A stretch of 36,298 bases of DNA. It comes from Paulinella micropora. Its lineage: Eukaryota > Cercozoa > Imbricatea > Euglyphida. The translations under genes and the position numbers were made by a program. Shown here in pieces: positions 1 to 36,298 of the stretch (position 1 is its first letter; each line of letters opens with the position of its first letter). The notes beneath the pieces are model-generated. The model was not told where the DNA came from, ran no database searches, and saw nothing but the letters and a program-made list of their open reading frames with translations. The DNA lies in NCBI GenBank assembly GCA_009731375.1, contig BJOX01000239.1:669698-705995 (forward strand). The letters are read 5' to 3'.

Positions 1-420
<420 letters not shown>

Positions 421-459
421 CTAATAATAATAATAATAAATAATAATAATAATAATAAT

Positions 460-958
460 AATATATTGATCTATCATGGCTGAGCCCGAGGGCCATGCGC
501 CTCCATCCCTCGACCCAACAGGGACTACAGTGAGTATGTTGGGGAGGGAAGAGTGACTCCGACCATCCTGCATAGAAGGCCCCAAAAGGAAGTCCCTACT
601 ACCCGCACAGTGTCGGGTACCTTGCAGGAAATCAACTACAAATGATTGATCTTCCCCGCGTGAGAGCTCCACGAGACTGGGTAGGTCCCGCATGGAGGTA
701 CTCACAGGGGTAGCAGACATTTCATGCGGTCTGCCAGCGCATGAGGACGTTTTGTGGTAAGTATCTGGGACGCCTCGAAACCCGTCACCACCCCTAGATC
801 GCGGAATGTAAATACCCCTTTGATCCCACGTGGTGTATGTCTTATAAAAAACAACACAACGACATGGCCTCGGAACCAACACAACGACATAGCCTCGAAA
901 CCAGCGGGAAGAGGCCCAACCACCTCCTCTTCCCGTGGGGTGCCATACTGTGCACCCC
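460..958 (-). mobile_element. Retroposon-like repeat (family C), about 500 bp
   Basis: Unique, GC-richer sequence flanked on both sides by TAA/ATA microsatellite. On the - strand it ends in a block with GATGGAGGCGCATGGCC and GGCTCAGCCATGA followed by (ATT)n. The same 3' block ends two other families here (20914-21222 and 21228-21400). It contains a tandem ~26-bp internal repeat (about 862-900). No coding capacity was recognised. It may be a SINE or the 3' end of a LINE. Confidence 0.55.
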
Positions 959-961
959 TCC

Positions 962-1020
<59 letters not shown>

Positions 1021-1038
1021 TAATACTAATACTACTAG

Positions 1039-29667
<28,629 letters not shown>

Positions 29668-30044
29668 GTTTCACGCTATAAGTAGGTAGGTATGTAGGTA
29701 GGTAGATAGGTAGACAAGACGAAACAACTAGAGAGTTCGCAGAAAGAGATGTCGGAATTGTTGTTGTTGTTGTTGTTTTTGTTCTTGTTGTTACGCAAAC
29801 ACTTTTGATGAGAAAATACTTGCCACTCGTAGGGATCGTACTACAGGCTTTTGGATAAGTAAAAGTGTTTTTTTTATTATTCGTAATTAAATCGTTTGCG
29901 GTGGATACCCGTCATATCATCATGACCAGGAGGCGGACTATACTGGGTATATTAATATTATTTGATAATAGATAGAAAAAAGAAAATATGTCGTCCTCGG
30001 TATGCGGACGCTAAATTGCATCGGGTCTCTGCATTTCCCTAACT

Positions 30045-30108
<64 letters not shown>

Positions 30109-30972
30109 TTATNNNNNNNNNNTTAATACAACAAGTATATACGTTAGTGAATATTAATAGTTCATAGTATGGAAAAGGTGATATTTACTACTGTGTGTGG
30201 CATTGGTGACACCAATGCTAATATGCACTGTGTGGATATCTTTTATTTAGAGACCTGCAAAACTGATGTTTCGTTTGTTTAGCGGGTTTTCAGTGTAAGG
30301 ATTGAATCACCTAATAAAGGACGTTTGGAGCTGGTTAGCTGAGCTGAGTCAACTGGGGACGCCTGGGAGTGTTAAACCTGCTTCTAATATCCTCTATACT
30401 GTTCAACTTCTTAAGGGTTAGGAGCTTTGTACGAGTAGAAGCACAACAACATCACCCGAGGAAAGACTTCCACTGTCTGTGTCACATCCAAGAGTGGCAC
30501 AGCAGAAGGGAAGTACTTCCAGCTGTGCTTCAATACCACTACGTGAATCGCTATTGGTTGAACAGGGGATAGGGCTCTACGGGGGTGGAGCTACCGCCGT
30601 AACACGAGACAAGAGTGAGCCTTCGGATCAGAAGGACCGTGGCATCTACAGGAACGGTTTAGGGGTTTGGACCACAAAACCCCATAATATTGTTGACGAC
30701 GTTCAAGTGGGAAAAATTTTTTTTTCAGATTTTAACTTAATCAAGTTTTCAAGGCTGATTTTGGTTGTATTTCGGATTTTGAAGTAGTTTTCTGATTATT
30801 GTTGGAATTTATATTATGAAAATTCATTAAAATATATTAATATTAATATCCACTGCGATACTATGATTAATATAAAAAATATTTTTGGCAGCAGAATTTT
30901 GAATCTGTTTGTCACTGTTAATAATATTAAATTGATAGTATTAATCATTCATTAATAAAATTGAAATTCAAG
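29668..30972. other. Formin 3' flank and intergenic region
   Basis: (GGTA)n at 29682-29715, (GTT)n at 29760-29780, then mostly unique AT-rich sequence, a 57-nt T run (30051-30107) and a 10-N gap. AAACACTTTTGATGAG (29799) and AAAAGTGTTTT (29862) form an inverted repeat, and AGGGGTTT/AAACCCC form a short hairpin near 30661-30683. Two short ORFs between 30369 and 30787 match nothing I recognise. Confidence 0.5.
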
Positions 30973-31000
30973 TACAGTATTCTTCCGTTGAACTTGATTT
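30973..31000. mobile_element. Putative terminal inverted repeat of the Tc1/mariner-like element
   Basis: TACAGTATTCTTCCGTTGAA starts with a TA and lies about 75 bp past the transposase stop, where the element's 3' end is expected. The other end is missing, so it could not be matched. Confidence 0.4.
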
Positions 31001-31049
31001 TTTTTTTATTGCTGAAGCGAATCAGTTTAATCTGTCAAGGAATACATCG

Positions 31050-31814
31050 CTAGGAGTGAGTTGCTACTTTTTGCAAGTCTGTTGCATTCGCAAATGCTCT
31101 GTAAATCTCAGCGAGAAAAGTACCATTGCCTCTATATGCTCTCATGAACTGTTTTACATTAGCAAACACGAGCTCCCATGGATTGAGCTCTGGTGAATAT
31201 GTAGGAAGGAAGACAAGCTCAATATTCAGTGCTTGAAAGAGAGCTCGTAGGAAGGGTGTGATGGCGTTTGCATGGTGAATTTTAGCATTATCTAAAACCA
31301 ATGCATCACCTCGACCCAGAAGACAATTCGCAATCGCATCCAGAATAGCATGCAAAAAGTCGATTGCGTTGTTTGACCCTCTTTGCACAGAGAGCAGAGC
31401 TCCCTCACTAGGATGGGTAAGCGATGTAAGATAGCTCGCAGAAGTAGTTTCATCAACATGCTCTGTCATGTCCCTGCCTATTACTACTGGTTCGCCTGGT
31501 GCTGACCTGCAGCCGTGACGATTGTAACAATCAAAATTCCACAAAGAAACTTCATCAAAATATTTCAAGCGAGCAGGATCCTGATCCCCCACCCAGTCTA
31601 CAAAAGCGTACATTCGCAAGATGTTTTTCACTGTGTACTTCAAGGGAGACGTCACCGACCCAACTTTAAGTGTGTAGTGAAGCGCCTCCCTGAGTATGCG
31701 CTCGATTCGCTTGATAGATGCTGTGGCGCGACCGCCTTCTAGCCATGCCCAACCAAGCTCGTCTCGTAGAATCCGAACGATAGCGCTATCCTTCAGCCGG
31801 GGATCTGATAAAAG
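31050..31814 (-). pseudogene. Tc1/mariner-superfamily transposase, 5'-truncated
   Basis: A DDE transposase cuts and pastes its own element. The frame ends at TAG (31050-31052) and holds the three catalytic blocks in order: YFDEVSLWNFD, then ALVLDNAKIHHANA, then LPTYSPELNPWELV, supplying D, D and E. Before them, RILRDELGWAWLEGGRATAS looks like the end of an HTH region. Upstream of 31815 the frame enters a (GATA)n run, so the N-terminal DNA-binding domain is largely missing; the nominal Met farther up lies in unrelated repeat. The catalytic domain looks intact, but the copy is unlikely to be active. No internal stop was seen. Confidence 0.88.
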
Positions 31815-31864
31815 ATAGATAGATAGACAGATAGACAGATAGATAGATAGATAGATAGATAGAT
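31815..31864. repeat. (GATA)n tail joining the transposase to a LINE-like repeat
   Basis: On the - strand, the (ATCT)n tail of the element at 31865-32349. Confidence 0.85.
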
Positions 31865-32349
31865 GAGATGTCGCAAAGGAATGTAGTCCTTGCAAAGGAA
31901 CGCAGTTTCACATCAAACAATAATTTGTGTACTGTGCATGTGTCCGGGATGGGAATCACGGGTAGACTGTGTTCTGGAAAAAGAAGAGGAGGAAGGACGT
32001 TGAAGAAAAAGGCAATCTAGGAATGGAGAGTGGGAGGATAAGGAAGAAGAGAAAGAAAAGGAAGCCGTTAGTCCAAGTGTTTTGAGCACCGTAAGCTTGC
32101 GCAAGCTACAATGATGACATTGTGTAAAGGCCTAAACCCCCGAAGGGACCTAGCCCGGGCTATGCAACACTGGACGGCTATGACGGAATGCAGGATGAGA
32201 GATAAGGGGAGGATGAGAGGGAGGGCGGATTGGAGTTCTTCTTCAATGTCTTTCCATACGCTTGGTGTTGATGGCAAAATCAGGTGCTTTCTTCTTTCGA
32301 TTGGTTCTTTCGGGGCACTTCTTGGACGAAATGAGAGTATGTCTCGGCG
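31865..32349 (-). mobile_element. LINE-like 3' end, copy 1, cut by a gap
   Basis: Read on the - strand, a frame with RRDILSFRPRSAPKEPIERR then ELQSALPLILPLSLILHSVI and AVQCCIARARS ends in ...CSKHLD, followed by a 3' untranslated part and (ATCT)n. The helical stretch with C..AR could be the region after a reverse transcriptase in LINE ORF2, but the transcriptase itself is not here. The end CGACATCTC(ATCT)n resembles that of family D. An almost identical copy lies at 33736-34157. Confidence 0.45.
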
Positions 32350-32459
32350 NNNNNNNNNNNNNNNNNNNNNNNNNNNNNNNNNNNNNNNNNNNNNNNNNNN
32401 NNNNNNNNNNNNNNNNNNNNNNNNNNNNNNNNNNNNNNNNNNNNNNNNNNNNNNNNNNN
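32350..32459. other. Assembly gap, 110 N
   Basis: Separates LINE-like copy 1 from the tail of family F copy 1. Confidence 0.99.
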
Positions 32460-32514
<55 letters not shown>

Positions 32515-32640
32515 TGTTTGGTCTATCAGCTCTGCATATCCGAAGACATAGGCATCCATTCCACCCCGCCGCCAATCGGCGACTGGGTAGCGGGCTGGGA
32601 ATGGGCACTAGGCCCCGAATTTGTGCAGTCTGACGGTTCT
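32460..32640 (-). mobile_element. Family F repeat, copy 1
   Basis: (GATA)n at 32460-32513, then ATGTTTGGTCTATCAGCTCT and GCATATCCGAAGACATAG. Matches 33461-33596. On the - strand it ends CCAAACATATC then (TATC)n. Confidence 0.7.
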
Positions 32641-32671
32641 ACGACCCTCCCTGGCTAGAGGGCCGTAGAAC
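32633..32671. other. Hairpin-forming inverted repeat
   Basis: GGTTCTACGACCCTC and GAGGGCCGTAGAACC flank CCTGGCTA: 15-bp arms with one mismatch. Copy 2 of family F diverges exactly at GGTTCTAC (33590). Confidence 0.75.
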
Positions 32672-33417
32672 CAACCCAGACACGTGTCCGTGATCACGTG
32701 CCCCGCCAAGGCTCGGGCCCGAGGGGTACACCAACCCTCGAGCTTCATCCAAGGCGACCACTTTCGCGGCGGCCGGACTATACCTTAAGATCTCCCTGCT
32801 TATGTGCCTACCCGCATACAGGAAGATCCCACTCCCGTCTAGTCTCTGAACCTTTCCCATTTGTCAGGACACCACTGGGTAGTGGCGACGGAGGACTACC
32901 GGGCCAGCTGCAGCGGTGCCATAAGTGGGCCGACGTCGAGAGTAGTGGCCATTTGCCATAGCCACTGGTCACTAAACTCACGTCGGAACACCAAGTCAGT
33001 CCAAGGCAGCCAATCAGAGGTAGTCGTACCGAGTAGGAGCCATGCGCGGGGTTGGCCTGACAAGAAGGGACTTGGCTGCGGGTTACCCATTATTCCCTGC
33101 GTGGCCATATCCTTCGAGTTTTTACCATCCGACGAGCGTTACCTCGCCTGCTGCACCTTGCGGTTTCCCGCAGGCCTCGGTATCGAAGGCTCTTAGGGCT
33201 TTCCCGAACAGTTTGAGAGTGTATCGAGGGCCGATGAAGGGTAGTCATCAGCCCTGGCCAGTCACGCTGCACCAGCTGCGACTGCATAAATCCAAGAAAA
33301 CAAAAACAGCTGGTGCAGGGCTGAAGGAGATAGATAGATCAACCCCCAGGCTGTAGGTGCCAGTGGGCCGAGTCCAACTCCGGGATGCAGTTTACCGTCA
33401 TGCCCAGGACGGATAAT
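32672..33417. repeat. GC-rich unclassified sequence, possibly the body of family F
   Basis: About 750 bp, much richer in G+C than the rest, without microsatellite and ending at (GATA)n. Short open frames on both strands match nothing I know. CTGCACCAGCTG (about 33269) and CAGCTGGTGCAG (about 33308) form a 12-bp inverted repeat. Confidence 0.45.
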
Positions 33418-33593
33418 AGATAGATAGATAAATAGATAGATAGATATATAGATAGATAGATATGTTTGGTCTATCAGCTCTGCATATCCGAAGACATAGT
33501 CATCCATTCCACCCCGCCTCCAGACGGAGGCTGGGTAGCGGGCTGGGAGGAAGCACTAAGCTTAGAATGTATGCAGTCTGAAGGTTCTACACT

Positions 33594-33596
<3 letters not shown>
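33418..33596 (-). mobile_element. Family F repeat, copy 2 with (GATA)n tail
   Basis: GATA tail at 33418-33460, then the ATGTTTGGTCTATCAGCTCT block, and CCTCCAGACGGAGGC where copy 1 has CCGCCAATCGGCGAC: changes that keep a possible hairpin. Cut at GGTTCTACACTA. Confidence 0.72.
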
Positions 33597-33659
<63 letters not shown>

Positions 33660-33660
33660 T

Positions 33661-33735
<75 letters not shown>
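33597..33735. repeat. (GATA)n tail of LINE-like copy 2
   Basis: About 140 nt of nearly pure GATA; the corresponding tail of copy 1 is about 50 nt. Confidence 0.92.
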
Positions 33736-34157
33736 GAGATGTCGCAAAGGAATGTAGTCCTTGCAAAGGAACGCAGTTTCACATCAAACAATAATTTGTG
33801 TACTGTGCATGTGTCCGGGATGGGAATCACGGGTAGACTGCGTTCTGGAAAAAGAAGAGGAGGAAGGACGTTGAAGAAAAAGGCAATCTAGGAATGGAGA
33901 GTGGGAGGATAAGGAAGAAGAGAAAGAAAAGGAAGCCGTTAGTCCAAGTGTTTTGAGCACCGTAAGCTTGCGCAAGCTACAATGATGACATTGTATGAGG
34001 CCTAAACCCCCGAAGGGACCTAGCCCGGGCTATGCAACACTGGACGGCTATGACGGAATGCAGGATGAGAGATAAGGGGAGGATGAGAGGGAGGGCGGAT
34101 TGGAGTTCTTCTTCAATGTCTTTCCATACGCTTGGTGTTGATGGCAAAATCAGGTGC
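33736..34157 (-). mobile_element. LINE-like 3' end, copy 2, cut by a gap
   Basis: Near-identical to 31865-32297; differences include GACTGCGTTC for GACTGTGTTC and a small change near 33991 (TGTATGAGGCC for TGTGTAAAGGCC). Its upstream part is in the N gap. Confidence 0.5.
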
Positions 34158-35052
34158 NNNNNNNNNNNNNNNNNNNNNNNNNNNNNNNNNNNNNNNNNNN
34201 NNNNNNNNNNNNNNNNNNNNNNNNNNNNNNNNNNNNNNNNNNNNNNNNNNNNNNNNNNNNNNNNNNNNNNNNNNNNNNNNNNNNNNNNNNNNNNNNNNNN
34301 NNNNNNNNNNNNNNNNNNNNNNNNNNNNNNNNNNNNNNNNNNNNNNNNNNNNNNNNNNNNNNNNNNNNNNNNNNNNNNNNNNNNNNNNNNNNNNNNNNNN
34401 NNNNNNNNNNNNNNNNNNNNNNNNNNNNNNNNNNNNNNNNNNNNNNNNNNNNNNNNNNNNNNNNNNNNNNNNNNNNNNNNNNNNNNNNNNNNNNNNNNNN
34501 NNNNNNNNNNNNNNNNNNNNNNNNNNNNNNNNNNNNNNNNNNNNNNNNNNNNNNNNNNNNNNNNNNNNNNNNNNNNNNNNNNNNNNNNNNNNNNNNNNNN
34601 NNNNNNNNNNNNNNNNNNNNNNNNNNNNNNNNNNNNNNNNNNNNNNNNNNNNNNNNNNNNNNNNNNNNNNNNNNNNNNNNNNNNNNNNNNNNNNNNNNNN
34701 NNNNNNNNNNNNNNNNNNNNNNNNNNNNNNNNNNNNNNNNNNNNNNNNNNNNNNNNNNNNNNNNNNNNNNNNNNNNNNNNNNNNNNNNNNNNNNNNNNNN
34801 NNNNNNNNNNNNNNNNNNNNNNNNNNNNNNNNNNNNNNNNNNNNNNNNNNNNNNNNNNNNNNNNNNNNNNNNNNNNNNNNNNNNNNNNNNNNNNNNNNNN
34901 NNNNNNNNNNNNNNNNNNNNNNNNNNNNNNNNNNNNNNNNNNNNNNNNNNNNNNNNNNNNNNNNNNNNNNNNNNNNNNNNNNNNNNNNNNNNNNNNNNNN
35001 NNNNNNNNNNNNNNNNNNNNNNNNNNNNNNNNNNNNNNNNNNNNNNNNNNNN
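34158..35052. other. Assembly gap, 895 N
   Basis: Removes the upstream part of LINE-like copy 2. Confidence 0.99.

Positions 35053-36298
<1,246 letters not shown>

Noticed and set aside
29815-29865. tRNA-like T-arm on the - strand (GTAGTACGATCCCTAC)
   Set aside because: The B-box has a mismatch at a key position and no A box or cloverleaf was found; only a small inverted repeat surrounds it.
30369-30787. Two overlapping short open frames as genes
   Set aside because: No recognised domain, no codon or family signal, short and near an AT-rich intergenic tract; could be chance or part of an unknown repeat.
32672-33330. Ribosomal RNA fragment because of high GC and lack of repeats
   Set aside because: I recognised no conserved rRNA core sequence; it behaves as part of a dispersed repeat.

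Overview
This window is eukaryotic nuclear DNA from a scaffolded assembly with nine N gaps. On the + strand it carries one split gene, the FH2 (actin-nucleating) domain and C-terminus of a formin. I could follow 27 exons from 1039 to a TGA stop at 29665-29667. The 5' part of the gene, including any GTPase-binding/DID region and the FH1 proline-rich region, lies before the window. Exons are short (33-118 nt), introns are GT-AG, and every junction I placed has compatible phase except one problem at exon 23. The joined exons read as a continuous FH2 domain of about 400 residues, with lasso tryptophans, the knob isoleucine region, the GNYMN...RG.AYGFKL signature and a basic coiled tail. A short basic/Pro-rich C-terminus follows, ending GMTPKD.

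The organism cannot be named from this sequence. Spliceosomal introns, a formin, a Tc1/mariner-type transposase, tRNA-derived SINEs and a possible LINE indicate a eukaryote, probably an opisthokont. Very dense tetranucleotide microsatellites in many short-exon introns would fit an early-diverging (mucoromycete-type) fungus, but that is a guess.

Layout: 1-420 is a (GTA)n/(CTA)n inverted microsatellite pair. 421-1030 is a retroposon-like repeat with TAA/ATT flanks. 1039-29667 is the formin gene, whose introns are almost wholly microsatellite, mainly (CTAT)n/(CTAC)n, (ACAT)n, (CT)n, (AT)n and (ATT)n. Several mobile repeats sit in them: two MITE copies, two copies of a tRNA-headed SINE, two copies of a second SINE-like family sharing its 3' end, and four copies of a third family with (ATCT)n tails. 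29668-30972 is intergenic with no recognised gene. 30973-31814 is the 3' part of a Tc1/mariner-like element on the - strand. 31815-34157 holds repeated elements on the - strand, all ending in (ATCT)n tails. 34158-35052 is a gap and 35053-36298 is only microsatellite.

The most striking feature is what I call 'exon echoes'. For at least 18 of the 27 exons, a piece of the exon plus its splice site has been copied, often many times, into the adjoining intron between microsatellite runs. Copies of the exon's 5' end lie upstream and keep the 3' splice site. Copies of its 3' end lie downstream and keep the 5' splice site. Some arrays are large: exon 3 has about 12 forward and 5 inverted copies, exon 8 has about 20 copies in a ~95-bp minisatellite, exon 12 has 8 extra copies, and exon 15 has 8 extra copies in a 554-bp higher-order repeat. 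I know of no named system matching this pattern. It looks like repeated template switching or slippage anchored at microsatellites, and some copies could act as in-frame cassette exons.
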